DNA of 64,000 bases from Chitinophaga sp. GbtcB8 (GTDB taxonomy: Bacteria; Bacteroidota; Bacteroidia; Chitinophagales; Chitinophagaceae): NCBI RefSeq assembly GCF_019091455.1, contig NZ_JAGXJN010000002.1:248001-312000 (forward strand), given 5' to 3'. Under the pieces are notes generated by a model. The model was not told the origin of the DNA, searched no databases, and saw only the letters and a list, made by a program, of their open reading frames with translations. A program made the position numbers and the translations under genes. This document shows, piece after piece, positions 1 to 8,557 of the stretch. The stretch's first letter is position 1, and every line of letters begins with the position of its first letter.

Positions 1-257
1 CTAAAAAAGTGGGCGGCCATGGTGGTATGGATTTTTTAATGGATTGGCGCTGGATAGACTGCCTGCGTAACGGGCTGCCCATGGACCATGATGTGTATGA
101 TGCCGCAGCATGGAGCGTTATTGGCCCATTGAGTGAAAAATCAGTGGCCGGCCGCTCCAAAAGCCTGGATGTGCCTGACTTTACACGTGGCTCCTGGAAA
201 CAGAACAAACCGGTGGAAATGTCTATAACACATGGCAACCTCACCGGCGTTAAATAG
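1..257 (+). CDS. GH109-type Gfo/Idh/MocA glycosidase, 3' end only
   Basis: The reading frame is open from base 3 and enters from outside the window, so only the last ~84 residues are present; the start lies upstream. The segment [20 protein letters not shown] followed by DVYDAAAWS and a VPDFTRG ending is the C-terminal signature I know from the NAD-dependent GH109 family (alpha-N-acetylgalactosaminidase type) within the Gfo/Idh/MocA oxidoreductase fold. The family cleaves alpha-GalNAc by transient NAD-mediated oxidation in the periplasm or cytoplasm. It is 33 bp upstream of nagB on the same strand, so it probably heads or sits within the amino-sugar operon and supplies its substrate. A different Gfo/Idh/MocA glycosidase specificity cannot be excluded from the tail alone. 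Confidence 0.8.
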   Translation, partial: KKVGGHGGMDFLMDWRWIDCLRNGLPMDHDVYDAAAWSVIGPLSEKSVAGRSKSLDVPDFTRGSWKQNKPVEMSITHGNLTGVK

Positions 258-290
258 ATCATTAACCCTTTCATTTGAAATCTTATATTA

Positions 291-1040
291 ATGAACATAT
301 CAATTGAACAAAATGCAGCTGCGCTGGGCATTGCAGCCGGTAAAAAAGCAGCGGCCCTGTTACGGGGAACTCTATCTGTAAAAGGCAGCGCCAACGTGAT
401 CCTGGCCACCGGCGCCAGCCAGTTTGAAACCCTGAAGGAGCTTATTTCCCAACCGGGCATAGACTGGGGTAAGGTAACCATGTTCCACCTGGATGAATAT
501 ATTGGACTGCCGGAAACCCATGCCGCCAGCTTCCGTAAATATTTAAAGGAGCGTTTCCTGGATAAGGTAGCCCCTTTGAAAGAAGCAGTGCTGGTGGATG
601 GTAACGCAGATCCTGAACAGGAATGCGAACGCCTGGCCAAGCTGATAAAGCAGTATCCCATAGACATTGCGCTGGTAGGCATCGGGGAAAATGGCCACCT
701 GGCATTTAATGATCCCCCGGCAGATTTCACTACCACTAAACCTTACCTGGTAGTAAACCTGGATGAGCCCTGCCGCAGGCAGCAAATGAACGAAGGCTGG
801 TTTGAGCAGCTGGAAGAGGTACCGAAGCAGGCCATCAGCATGTCCATTAAACAGATCATGTTATCCAAACATATCATCTGCTCCGTACCGGATAAACGCA
901 AAGCCGCCGCCGTAAGGGACAGCCTGGAGAAGCCTGTAAGCAACCTGTTCCCGGCCAGCATTCTGCAGCAGCACCCGGATTGTACATTCTTCCTGGATGA
1001 AACATCCGCATCATTATTAACCAAAGAAGGCATTAAATAA
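291..1040 (+). CDS. nagB: Glucosamine-6-phosphate deaminase (NagB family)
   Basis: The family converts GlcN-6-P to fructose-6-P and ammonia in the cytoplasm, the last step of GlcNAc catabolism. The 249-residue protein has the ATGAS phosphate loop near residue 40, FHLDEYIGL (D68) and GIGENGHLAFNDP (residues 130-142). Relative to E. coli NagB the catalytic Asp141 position is Asn134 and the Glu148 position is Asp141, while the catalytic His (H136) is kept. Asn at the first position is also known in Gram-positive NagB. At 249 residues it is slightly shorter than E. coli NagB (266). It is 5 bp from the transporter and part of a tight operon with nagA. Because a GH109 gene precedes it, a galactosamine-6-phosphate substrate is an alternative. 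Confidence 0.88.
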   Translation: MNISIEQNAAALGIAAGKKAAALLRGTLSVKGSANVILATGASQFETLKELISQPGIDWGKVTMFHLDEYIGLPETHAASFRKYLKERFLDKVAPLKEAVLVDGNADPEQECERLAKLIKQYPIDIALVGIGENGHLAFNDPPADFTTTKPYLVVNLDEPCRRQQMNEGWFEQLEEVPKQAISMSIKQIMLSKHIICSVPDKRKAAAVRDSLEKPVSNLFPASILQQHPDCTFFLDETSASLLTKEGIK

Positions 1041-1045
1041 ACAGT

Positions 1046-2365
1046 ATGGGTAATACACACGCAGGCACATTACGGAAAAGGGAAGTAGCCATTTCCCTGG
1101 TGATCATTGGCATGTTATTTTTCGTGTTCGGGTTTGTATCCTGGGTGAATGCGATCCTCATCCCTTATTTTCGTATAGCCTGCGAGTTAACCCATTTTGA
1201 ATCCTACCTGGTAACATTTGCCTTTTATATTGCCTACCTGGTAATGTCGGTACCATCGGCTTACCTCATCCGGCGTTTGGGCTTTAAAAGGGGCATCATG
1301 GCTGGTTTCTGGGTAATGGCTTTAGGCGCTTTGCTGTTTATACCCGCAGCGCTTTATCGTGCTTACCCGCTTTTCCTCACCGGTTTGTTCACTATTGGTC
1401 TGGGGCTGGCTGTATTGCAAACAGCGGCCAATCCCTATGTAACCATTTTAGGCAAACCGGAAAGGGCGGCCCAGCGCATCAGCATTATGGGCATCTTTAA
1501 CAAAGGCGCAGGCATTATTGCGCCGCTGGTATTAGGCGCCGTAGTGTTAAAGGCCGATGATAGCGCCCTGTTTGCGCAGCTGTCCGGCATGGCGGATGAT
1601 GCAAGGGCCGCTTTCCTGGATGCGCTGATAAGGCGTGTAATACCACCTTACGCTATTATTACTATTGTGCTGTTCCTGTTAGGGCTAACTGTGCGTTATT
1701 CCGCATTGCCTGAAATTAATACGGAGGCGGAAAATGAGGAGCTGGCCGTAGCAAATGCCGGTAAAAAAAGTATCCTGCAGTTCCCGCATCTGATCCTGGG
1801 CGCTGTTGCCATCTTTTTGCATGTAGGTACGCAGGTGATTGCGGTGGATACCATTATTGGTTATGCGGATTCTATGGGTTTGTCTTTACAGCAGGCCAAA
1901 GTATTTCCGTCGTTCACGCTGTTTGCTACCATTACCGGTTATGTGATCGGCATCATCGTTATTCCCAGGTGGGTAAGCCAGCTGCATGCATTGCAGTTTT
2001 GCACATTACTGGGCAGTGTCTTAACTTGCTGTATCCTGTTGTTGCAGGGCTCTGTACAGCTCTTTGGTTATAGTGCAGATATTTCGCTCTGGTTTGTGGT
2101 GCTACTGGGCCTGGCCAATTCGCTGGTATGGGCGGGCATCTGGCCCTGGGCGTTAAAGGACCTGGGCCGCTACACCAAGCTGGGCGCTTCTGTAATGATC
2201 ATGGGGCTTTGTGGCAATGCTATACTGCCATTGATATATGGCCGTTTGGCAGATCTGTATTCCGTACGGGCAGGGTACATTATTTTACTGCCCTGTTATA
2301 TGTACCTGGTATTTTACGCGTTTAAAGGTTACCGTATTAAAACATGGAATTTGCTAAAGAAATAA
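1046..2365 (+). CDS. nagP: FucP/NagP-type sugar:H+ symporter (MFS)
   Basis: A 439-residue integral membrane protein with about twelve hydrophobic segments, beginning after a short basic N-terminus. The early stretch FFVFGFVSWVNAILIPYF and the LQTAANPYVT region are typical of the FucP branch of the major facilitator superfamily, which in Bacteroidota and Shewanella includes NagP for N-acetylglucosamine. It would import the free amino sugar across the inner membrane with protons. It lies 5 bp after nagB and 1 bp before nagA, so co-transcription is nearly certain and the substrate is inferred from that context. No sugar kinase gene is in the visible part of the operon, so phosphorylation must come from elsewhere. 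Confidence 0.82.
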   Translation: MGNTHAGTLRKREVAISLVIIGMLFFVFGFVSWVNAILIPYFRIACELTHFESYLVTFAFYIAYLVMSVPSAYLIRRLGFKRGIMAGFWVMALGALLFIPAALYRAYPLFLTGLFTIGLGLAVLQTAANPYVTILGKPERAAQRISIMGIFNKGAGIIAPLVLGAVVLKADDSALFAQLSGMADDARAAFLDALIRRVIPPYAIITIVLFLLGLTVRYSALPEINTEAENEELAVANAGKKSILQFPHLILGAVAIFLHVGTQVIAVDTIIGYADSMGLSLQQAKVFPSFTLFATITGYVIGIIVIPRWVSQLHALQFCTLLGSVLTCCILLLQGSVQLFGYSADISLWFVVLLGLANSLVWAGIWPWALKDLGRYTKLGASVMIMGLCGNAILPLIYGRLADLYSVRAGYIILLPCYMYLVFYAFKGYRIKTWNLLKK

Positions 2366-2366
2366 T

Positions 2367-3548
2367 ATGCAGCCATCCATAAAGATCATAAACGGACAGT
2401 TGATCACACCGCACCGCATTATACCTAACGGCAGCCTGTTAATAGCAGGCGGTAAAATTGTGCAGGTCAGTGAGGAAAAGATCACCTCCCGTGCTGATAT
2501 TGTTATTGATGCCGGAGGTAAATATGTATCGCCTGGGTTTATTGATATACACATTCATGGCGGTGGCGGCGCTGATTTTATGGACGGCAACGTAGAAGCT
2601 TTCCTGACCATTGCCCAAACCCACGCTAAATACGGCACTACCGCTATGGCGCCTACCACGCTTACCGCTGAAAAAGAGGACCTGCTGCATACGCTGGACA
2701 TTTACAAACAGGCAGCGCCTAAAAATGAGCAGGGTGCGCAGTTCATAGGCATGCACATTGAAGGACCTTACTTTGATATGGAACAGCGGGGTGCGCAGGA
2801 TCCCCGTTATATAAGACACCCCGACGAAAAAGAATATAAAGAGATCATTACCTGTTCAGAGGGTTGCATTGCGCGCTGGAGTGCAGCACCCGAGCTGCCC
2901 GGCGCCTTAGCCTTTGGCCGTTACCTGCTGGCCAACAATATACTGCCTGCCATTGCGCATACCAATGCCGTGTATGATGATGTGGTGAAAGCAGTAGAAA
3001 ACGGTTATACCCTGGCTACACATTTCTATTCAGGTATGTCGGGCGTAATGCGGAAGAATGCTTTTCGTTATGCCGGCGTAATTGAAAGCGTGTACCTGAT
3101 AGATGAAATAGATGCAGAGATTATTGCCGATGGCATTCATTTACCAGCGCCGCTGTTAAAGCTGATCTGTAAAGTAAAAGGCACTGACCGTACTGCACTG
3201 ATCACCGATGCCATGCGGGCGGCCGGTATGCCGCCAGGGGAGAGCATCCTGGGCGCTAAAGATCATGGGTTAAAAGTGATTGTGGAAGATGGAGTGGCCA
3301 AATTGCCGGACCGCAGCGCTTTTGCCGGCAGCGTAGCTACCGCAGACCGGTTGGTAAGAACCATGATCACCCTGGGAGAGGTGCCTTTAGCCGAAGCTGT
3401 GAAAATGATGACCCGTGTGCCGGCGAGGATCATGCAGCTGGGCCATAGGAAAGGTGCACTGGCAGCAGGCATGGATGCGGATGTGGTGGTGTTTGATGAA
3501 GGGATTATAGTGGAAAAGGTTATTGTTGGGGGAAGGGTGATACTATAA
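2367..3548 (+). CDS. nagA: N-acetylglucosamine-6-phosphate deacetylase
   Basis: Cytoplasmic amidohydrolase that removes acetate from GlcNAc-6-P to feed NagB. The 393 residues carry the family motifs in order: PGFIDIHIHG (H62, H64), HIEGPYF (E132), IAHTNA (H198), THFYSGMSG (H219), ADGIHLP (H258), the catalytic Asp in LITDAM (D281), and FAGSVATADR near the end. Length and motif set are those of intact NagA. The start is one base after the transporter stop, consistent with translational coupling. It is the last gene of the operon; after it the strand holds only degraded sequence. GalNAc-6-P deacetylase (AgaA) is a possible alternative given the GH109 neighbour. Confidence 0.93.
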   Translation: MQPSIKIINGQLITPHRIIPNGSLLIAGGKIVQVSEEKITSRADIVIDAGGKYVSPGFIDIHIHGGGGADFMDGNVEAFLTIAQTHAKYGTTAMAPTTLTAEKEDLLHTLDIYKQAAPKNEQGAQFIGMHIEGPYFDMEQRGAQDPRYIRHPDEKEYKEIITCSEGCIARWSAAPELPGALAFGRYLLANNILPAIAHTNAVYDDVVKAVENGYTLATHFYSGMSGVMRKNAFRYAGVIESVYLIDEIDAEIIADGIHLPAPLLKLICKVKGTDRTALITDAMRAAGMPPGESILGAKDHGLKVIVEDGVAKLPDRSAFAGSVATADRLVRTMITLGEVPLAEAVKMMTRVPARIMQLGHRKGALAAGMDADVVVFDEGIIVEKVIVGGRVIL

Positions 3549-3626
3549 CTATCAAATTGCTGTTTGTTTATAACACATAATTCCTTTAAAATTGGGGCCT
3601 TTATTTTTAAAATAATCCCCCAAATT

Positions 3627-3951
3627 ATGAAGGTAAAGAGATCTCTGATAGCCGAAATAAAGAACATGATCCTCCAAAGCCGGGAACAGGCTATCCGTGC
3701 AGTGGACAATACCCGGGTGCTGATGTACTGGGAATATCGGGAAGCGTATCTTTGAAGAAGAACAAGCCGGGAAAGAACGGGCTGATTATGGCTCCTTTTT
3801 GATAAGGTCTTTATCTGAAGCCCTGCAGCCTGAGTTTGGAAGTAGTTTCTCATTTCGTCAGCTTAACTGGTACCGGCAATTTTACCGCACATTCCCAATT
3901 GTGAACGCACTGCGGACATAATTGGGAAGGGCACACTACAGGCTGCTGTTA
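3627..3951 (+). pseudogene. Broken DUF1016 (YhcG-type nuclease) N-terminal fragment
   Basis: Reading from the ATG at 3627 gives a DUF1016 N-terminus (AIRAVDNTRVLMYWE). One extra T near 3735 throws it out of frame; skipping that base restores IGKRIFEEEQAGKERADYG, then FSFRQLNWYRQFYRTFPI and LRT. An in-frame TAA at 3919-3921 stands where family members usually have a Gln or Ser codon, and LGRAHYRLLL continues after it. Homology stops near 3951, so the C-terminal PD-(D/E)XK nuclease domain is missing. DUF1016 proteins are commonly found in mobile or defence contexts. This copy has a frameshift, a nonsense codon and a truncation, so it is dead. Confidence 0.82.
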
Positions 3952-4253
3952 CCCAAAAAGCGGAAAAGAAGTAGTTCCTGATTATATATGGTATGATGAG
4001 AAAGCCGTTCCGATTTTCTATAGGATACATATTGTGCCATCATCTGTCCTATTTCACCGCCGAAGATAACCGGTGCTTTTCTAGGAATAATTTCGCCGGT
4101 AAGCAGGAAGTGCTTCAACAGCCTTATTGAAGATATCAGCTTCTTGTCACCGGTACCTATTAAACTCAAATCTTTGGTTCGAAGAAAGTCTTCTTTCAAC
4201 ACCTTCAATATAGAGGTTGTGACAGATTCAAATGTTCGAGAATTGTCTCTCAT
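3936..4253 (-). pseudogene. Tyrosine-recombinase-like N-terminal stub
   Basis: A 105-residue frame whose C-terminal third (QYVSYRKSERLSHHTIYNQ then LLLFRFLG) resembles the SAM-like core-binding domain of phage-type integrases, where an AxYxxYxxxxRxLSxxTIxxY pattern precedes the catalytic domain. No catalytic domain with the R..HxxR..Y residues follows: the frame ends exactly where it collides tail-to-tail with the DUF1016 remnant, overlapping it by about 16 bp. I read it as a decayed integrase whose 3' part was deleted. The first 60 residues are not recognised, so it could instead be a small unknown protein. A 36-bp palindrome lies 8 bp upstream of its start. Confidence 0.45.
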
Positions 4254-4260
4254 AAATCAC

Positions 4261-4296
4261 TATTTGGGTTATGGCAATATTACCATAACCCAAATA
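4261..4296. repeat. 36-bp palindrome upstream of the integrase stub
   Basis: TATTTGGGTTATGG (4261-4274) and its exact reverse complement (4283-4296) flank an 8-bp centre containing AATATT. Its place just 5' of the minus-strand stub suggests an operator, a recombination site or one end of a lost element. It has no T-tract and is too AT-rich at the base for a confident terminator call. Confidence 0.6.
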
Positions 4297-4417
4297 AAAA
4301 ATTATACTGGGAAATAGAGACAACTTTATTACAAAAGTGTAAATTTATATTACATGACATTCTATTCCGACATCAAGGCTGATCTCCAGGACAAGCCTCG
4401 CCGATAACAAAAGGATC

Positions 4418-4452
4418 GCCCGAATAAGTCGGGCTTGTACAAAAATTTTTTT
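4418..4452. terminator. Possible terminator after the 4458-5030 gene
   Basis: GCCCGA and TCGGGC (4418-4434) form a short GC stem with a 5-nt loop. A run of A5 then T7 follows at 4441-4452. It lies just beyond the stop of the minus-strand gene; the T-run is offset from the stem, so the call is weak. Confidence 0.35.
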
Positions 4453-4457
4453 AAATG

Positions 4458-5030
4458 CTAACTGACTTTATCGAATACGGTCTTCCAGGAACGATCGCCG
4501 CCCCATGAGGTTGATTTTGCATTGGCCTGAACGGAAATAGACTTGCCATCCTTGCTCAACTTCCAAACCTCTGTTATGTAAATAAATAGTTGTTCCTGAA
4601 CATCTACATGGTAAGGAGTGGCAACCATCAGGTGTACAATTGAGTTCACAGTCATCGTTTGTCCATCATCTGACAACTTTACGGTAGACTTCTTTCCTCT
4701 TTCCCGGCCATGATTAATTTCGCTTGCTTTACCGTCGAAGGTCAGTTTTTCCTGGCTTGTAACCGGCGCTGTGCCAGGAAACGAGCTTGATACCTCTATG
4801 GTTAGAAAATTTGCCTGCTCTGCTATTTTCATTGTTTTAGACAGCATACGATCCCCCGAGTTATAGCAGCAAACAATATTTCCGCCCATACTTATCGACT
4901 CTTTGGATTTCCATTCGCCAGAAAAGTTAGCCCGATGAGTATCTTTTTTTTGTTGAGTCTGTACGGCAAAATAAATTACTCCTGTTAACAGAATAATCAG
5001 GAAGGGCAAAAGGTTTCTTTTATTTTTCAT
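4458..5030 (-). CDS. Hypothetical membrane-anchored lipocalin-like protein
   Basis: The 190-residue product has a basic N-terminus and one hydrophobic segment (LLPFLIILLTGVIYFAVQ, about residues 7-24), then a globular part that opens with FSGEWKSKES and alternates short beta-type stretches (LTIEV, KLTFDG, QTMTVNS). This pattern recalls the small lipocalin-like or META-type beta proteins common in Bacteroidota envelopes, but I recognise no specific family. There is no lipobox Cys, so it is probably anchored by the N-terminal helix or secreted. It stands alone between two stretches of noncoding sequence and is flanked on one side by a decayed mobile region, so it may be accessory. Function unknown. 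Confidence 0.6.
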   Translation of the reverse strand: MKNKRNLLPFLIILLTGVIYFAVQTQQKKDTHRANFSGEWKSKESISMGGNIVCCYNSGDRMLSKTMKIAEQANFLTIEVSSSFPGTAPVTSQEKLTFDGKASEINHGRERGKKSTVKLSDDGQTMTVNSIVHLMVATPYHVDVQEQLFIYITEVWKLSKDGKSISVQANAKSTSWGGDRSWKTVFDKVS

Positions 5031-5503
5031 ATCCTATTAAAGTTTGATACAGCGAACCTACTTTAATCCTTTCAGCTTGAAGGGTTAGGAGTGTAAATTT
5101 AAATGTAAACTTTGTAAATTATTGTAAAAGTACCTTGGAGCTTAGGAATTCGTTGCTTAAGATCATCACTGACGGCAAAAAAGGTTGCTGCTACCTAAGA
5201 TGGACGATGAACGGATTGCGACGCAACGAAGATGCCCAAGTTGCTATATCATCTAAGACCTTTAATAGTCCATTACGACTAATATTCTAACTTGATCAGG
5301 CAACTATCTTTTGAAAGGCCTGTAACGCTCCTTGGGAAGAACCTTGTCGCAACGATAGTGCACCACCCTTTATGCCGCTAAACTAAAGGCTGCAATGGGT
5401 AACTGTTTCACGGGACTTGCAAAAGGAGCAAGGCTAACCTCCGAGGTATAATAATCGAGTGAGCTGGATAAACTGGAGGACATATCAGCCAATAAATAAA
5501 ATC
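5031..5503. other. Noncoding gap, nothing identified
   Basis: About 470 bp with stops in all frames and no recognisable protein remnant, RNA gene or strong hairpin. Near 5090-5135 short TGTAAA-type words recur. It probably holds the promoter of the upstream minus-strand gene and eroded sequence from the neighbouring mobile remnant. Confidence 0.5.
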
Positions 5504-6304
5504 CTACTTCTTACTATTCACATCAAAATGTTGTTCCTCCATCAGCCGCAGAGAAAACAGCATTTCCACCATAGTCCTTTGTAAGGTATAGTACCAGCCT
5601 GCCCAGCCGCTGAAAATTAGCCGTTTAATGATCAAGCAATAAAAGAATACAAAAAGGGGGGCAAAGATCTTGGTCCTGCGTATTTTATTGAGCACAGAAT
5701 TGCGGTCCGGGTTAGTGGGGTCCAATAGCTTATGGCATTCTTTAATGGAGTATCCGTCCTGGTTGCTCAGCCACCTGCTGAAGGGTTTGCGGTCGTCATG
5801 TAAAATGCGGGCCTTGTAAGCGCCTATCCTGCCATTGATGCGGAGCCTGTGCGCATGCCCGTCATCAAAATAGCTGCCCAGCGTTCTACGGAACAATACC
5901 GTTCTGGGGGTAGTATTATTGCTGATCAGCTGCCGGCCGTAGATCAGGAACTCAAACCGGGTATCATAACCTACTATATCGCTGCCGGCGCCTGATACAA
6001 ATGCCTTTGTTTCTTCAATGAATTGATCCGTCAGCACATAATCGGCGTCCATACTAAGCACCCATTCAGATTCGATCAGGGAAAGCCCGTAATTACATTG
6101 CTGTGCAAAGCTGTCAAAAGCCCGGTACACTATTTCCACGTTCGGGTATGATTGCAGGATCTCTATGGTTTTATCTGTGCTGTAACTATCCAGCACCACT
6201 ACACGCTCAAGCCAGGTAAGTTTGTCCAATACGCGTTGAATATTCGGTTCTTCGTTCTTCGTTAATATTAAAGCCTGCAACACACTTCTGGAAATGATGG
6301 ACAT
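5504..6304 (-). CDS. Glycosyltransferase family 2 (WaaE/KdtX-like)
   Basis: A cytoplasmic-face GT-A fold transferase that adds a sugar to an envelope glycan or lipopolysaccharide core. The 266 residues begin with ALILTKNEEPNIQRVLDKL, have VLDSYSTDKTIEIL for nucleotide binding and the metal-binding DxD as MDADYV near residue 88. The C-terminal part contains a hydrophobic segment (IFAPLFVFFYCLIIKRLIF), as in the WaaE/KdtX subgroup that contacts the membrane. It is a single gene with no glycan-biosynthesis neighbours, so the acceptor is unknown. The start ATG (6304) is followed directly by the conserved strand, so it is likely right. Confidence 0.85.
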   Translation of the reverse strand: MSIISRSVLQALILTKNEEPNIQRVLDKLTWLERVVVLDSYSTDKTIEILQSYPNVEIVYRAFDSFAQQCNYGLSLIESEWVLSMDADYVLTDQFIEETKAFVSGAGSDIVGYDTRFEFLIYGRQLISNNTTPRTVLFRRTLGSYFDDGHAHRLRINGRIGAYKARILHDDRKPFSRWLSNQDGYSIKECHKLLDPTNPDRNSVLNKIRRTKIFAPLFVFFYCLIIKRLIFSGWAGWYYTLQRTMVEMLFSLRLMEEQHFDVNSKK

Positions 6305-6518
6305 TTTTCTTTATTTAATACTTAATGATCGGGCATTTTATCAATGCGCCCGCCTAAAATAGAGGTTAATTTCTAAAAAATGATAACATCTGCTAAGCTT
6401 GTTTAAATTTTCTACTTTTTTAAGTAGGTATCCGTAGCTCCATAACCGGTTTCATCTACATACATTCATTATCATTTTATTATCTTTAAGCAAACGTAAA
6501 TCAGGGAGCATCAGAATA

Positions 6519-7811
6519 ATGGATCAAAAATTTTTGCATTATGCCACAGGACCCATCGCTGTTAAAATGGCCGTTTCTATCGGTATTGGCATGTTGGTGG
6601 GAATGGAACGGATGTGGTCTCATAAAGAAACGGGGATACGTACTTTTTCAATAGTAGCCTTACTGGGCACGCTGGCTACCGTAATAGGGCCAGATTTTTC
6701 CATTGCCTGCCTGATAGGCGTTTTCCTGCTGGTGCTGATCACCAATGCACGCAGCCTGCTCATTGACCGCACCACGGAGATCACCACCTCCGCTGCTTTG
6801 ATCGCTAATTATATCCTGGGGGTTTTAGTAGGGCTGGGGCATATTTTTACCCCGGTTGCCGGCGCTATTATAATGACCATGCTGCTGGCCTGGAAAACAG
6901 AGCTGAACCGCTTTGCCGGCGGCCTGCAGCCTTCTGAAATAAGAAGCGCCATCTTATTGGGATTAATAGGTTTTGTAATCTACCCGCTTATCCCTGACCG
7001 TTATATTGATCCCTGGCAGCTGTTTAATCCCAGTGATGCCTGGCTAAGCATCATTGCCATTTCAGGGATCGGTTTTGTGAACTACTTTTTGCTAAGAATG
7101 TTCAGCACAAGGGGGCTTTACCTGGGCGCCATTTTTGGCGGCCTGGTGAACAGCAGCGCCACAGTGGCGGAGTTAGGCGCACGGGCACAGGCAACCGGGC
7201 AAAGTAAAAAAATAAAAACCCTTTGCCTGCTTACCACAGAAGCTATGTTTGCCCGCAACCTGCTGCTTATTCTGTTGTTCTCTGAAAGATCGCTGGCCGC
7301 AGCGGCATTGCCCATTATTGCTATGTCGGTGGTAGCAGGGCTTTGGATCTGGAAAGATAATATCCGGAAAGAGCTGTCCGGAAAGGAGCAGCCGGTATCG
7401 CTACATCTTGAATCCCCCATTGCCATACAAAAGGTGATCAGCTTTGGCTTCCTGTTTATTGTGGTGCAGATAGGGGGCACCTTGCTCACAAAGGTTTTTG
7501 GCAGCTACGGTATTTTAGCAACCGGTTTCTTTGGCGGTCTGGTAAGCAGCGCCAGTACTACTGCGGCAGCGGCCACCATGGCTAATCATGGAAAAATAAC
7601 CGCCGCCGTGGCAGGTAGTGTGGCTGTACTGTCTTCTCTGGCCAGCACCATTGTGAACTTACCCATTATCTGGAGAACCATCGAAGACAAGGCCATTGTT
7701 AAACAGCTAACGCTGGAGATCATTACCATACTGGTGGCTGGTATAGCCGTGGTAGCGCTGGACCGGATCTTTGAGGTATCCGAATTTTTGATCACCATGT
7801 TATATAAGTAA
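6519..7811 (+). CDS. MgtC/SapB-DUF4010 membrane protein
   Basis: A 430-residue polytopic inner-membrane protein. The N-terminal third has the MgtC/SapB signature GIGMLVGMERMW and TGIRTFSIVALLGTLATVIG; the remainder matches the DUF4010 domain, with the GLVNSSATVAELG and GGLVSSASTTAAAATMA repeats typical of that family. Members have been linked to magnesium or general ion homeostasis, but the transported species is not established. It is monocistronic and ends 3 bp from the convergent sugar kinase gene. TATCTTTA at 6481-6488, 30 bp before the start, resembles the Bacteroidota -7 element, although I see no matching TTG box. Confidence 0.85.
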   Translation: MDQKFLHYATGPIAVKMAVSIGIGMLVGMERMWSHKETGIRTFSIVALLGTLATVIGPDFSIACLIGVFLLVLITNARSLLIDRTTEITTSAALIANYILGVLVGLGHIFTPVAGAIIMTMLLAWKTELNRFAGGLQPSEIRSAILLGLIGFVIYPLIPDRYIDPWQLFNPSDAWLSIIAISGIGFVNYFLLRMFSTRGLYLGAIFGGLVNSSATVAELGARAQATGQSKKIKTLCLLTTEAMFARNLLLILLFSERSLAAAALPIIAMSVVAGLWIWKDNIRKELSGKEQPVSLHLESPIAIQKVISFGFLFIVVQIGGTLLTKVFGSYGILATGFFGGLVSSASTTAAAATMANHGKITAAVAGSVAVLSSLASTIVNLPIIWRTIEDKAIVKQLTLEIITILVAGIAVVALDRIFEVSEFLITMLYK

Positions 7812-7813
7812 CC

Positions 7814-8557
7814 TTACTTTTTAGCCGGATAATTGGTGCTGATATGATACTTATCTTCCAGCTCCCACAGCTTAGCGCCGCCTTTAATACCGTCTTTATT
7901 GGTAAAGAGGTGAATGTTATTGTCCAGCTCAATATCCAGCTCTTCTGCATTGCCGCCGCCCAGGTACAGGCGGTCGTAGTTGAATACCACCTTTAAGATG
8001 TCCAGCACTTTGGCAATGCGTTTGTTCCACTTGTCTTTACCTTCTTTTTCCAGGGCTTTGCTGCCAATGTATTCATCGTAATCATGCTCTTTGGTTACCG
8101 GGTGGTGGGCCAGCTCCAGGTGGGGCAGCAGGTAACCGTCTATAAGCAGGGCCGTTCCAAAACCGGTGCCCAGCGTTACGGCCAGCTCAAACCCTTTGCC
8201 GCTTACTACGCCCAGGCCCAGCTGGTCTGCATCATTTACCAGCCGCACCGGTTGCTGTAACAGGTTGCTGATCCGCTGGCCCAGGTCTATATTTTTCCAG
8301 TTGGGATTACCCAGGTTAGGCGCCGTATATACCACACCGTTACGTACATAACCGGGAAAACCTACGGATACTTTATCATAGTCCGGCATATCTTTTGCCA
8401 GCTCCGCAATAACTTCCAGTACATCCGCCGGTTTGGCGTCTTTGGGTGTGGGCAGGCGTTTGTAGTCCATCTGCCATTCGCCTTTGCTGTTAAGGATGGT
8501 GCCTTTAATATGTGACCCGCCTACGTCTATTGCCAGTATATCCCCGGATAGTGCCAT
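7814..8557 (-). CDS. ROK-family glucokinase (polyphosphate-glucokinase-like)
   Basis: Phosphorylates glucose or a related hexose in the cytoplasm. The protein has the phosphate-1 motif AIDVGGSHIKGTIL, an internal NDADQLGLG and the phosphate-2 loop TLGTGFGTALLIDG, all features of ROK kinases; the spacing and the GFPGYVRNG segment are closest to the PpgK subgroup that can use polyphosphate. The ROK zinc motif CxCGxxGCxE is absent, as in that subgroup. I use the ATG at 8557 (MALSGDIL); an in-frame ATG eight codons upstream at 8581 is possible but adds a segment not typical of the family. It could serve as the kinase lacking from the amino-sugar operon, but no evidence ties them. Confidence 0.8.
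   Translation of the reverse strand: MALSGDILAIDVGGSHIKGTILNSKGEWQMDYKRLPTPKDAKPADVLEVIAELAKDMPDYDKVSVGFPGYVRNGVVYTAPNLGNPNWKNIDLGQRISNLLQQPVRLVNDADQLGLGVVSGKGFELAVTLGTGFGTALLIDGYLLPHLELAHHPVTKEHDYDEYIGSKALEKEGKDKWNKRIAKVLDILKVVFNYDRLYLGGGNAEELDIELDNNIHLFTNKDGIKGGAKLWELEDKYHISTNYPAKK

Noticed and set aside
3263..3853. 196-codon minus-strand frame
   Set aside because: It overlaps the nagA 3' end and the DUF1016 remnant on the opposite strand, both of which have clear homology in their own frames.
5031..5503. Remnant of a transposase
   Set aside because: Short frames in this gap gave no stretch that I could match to a transposase family.
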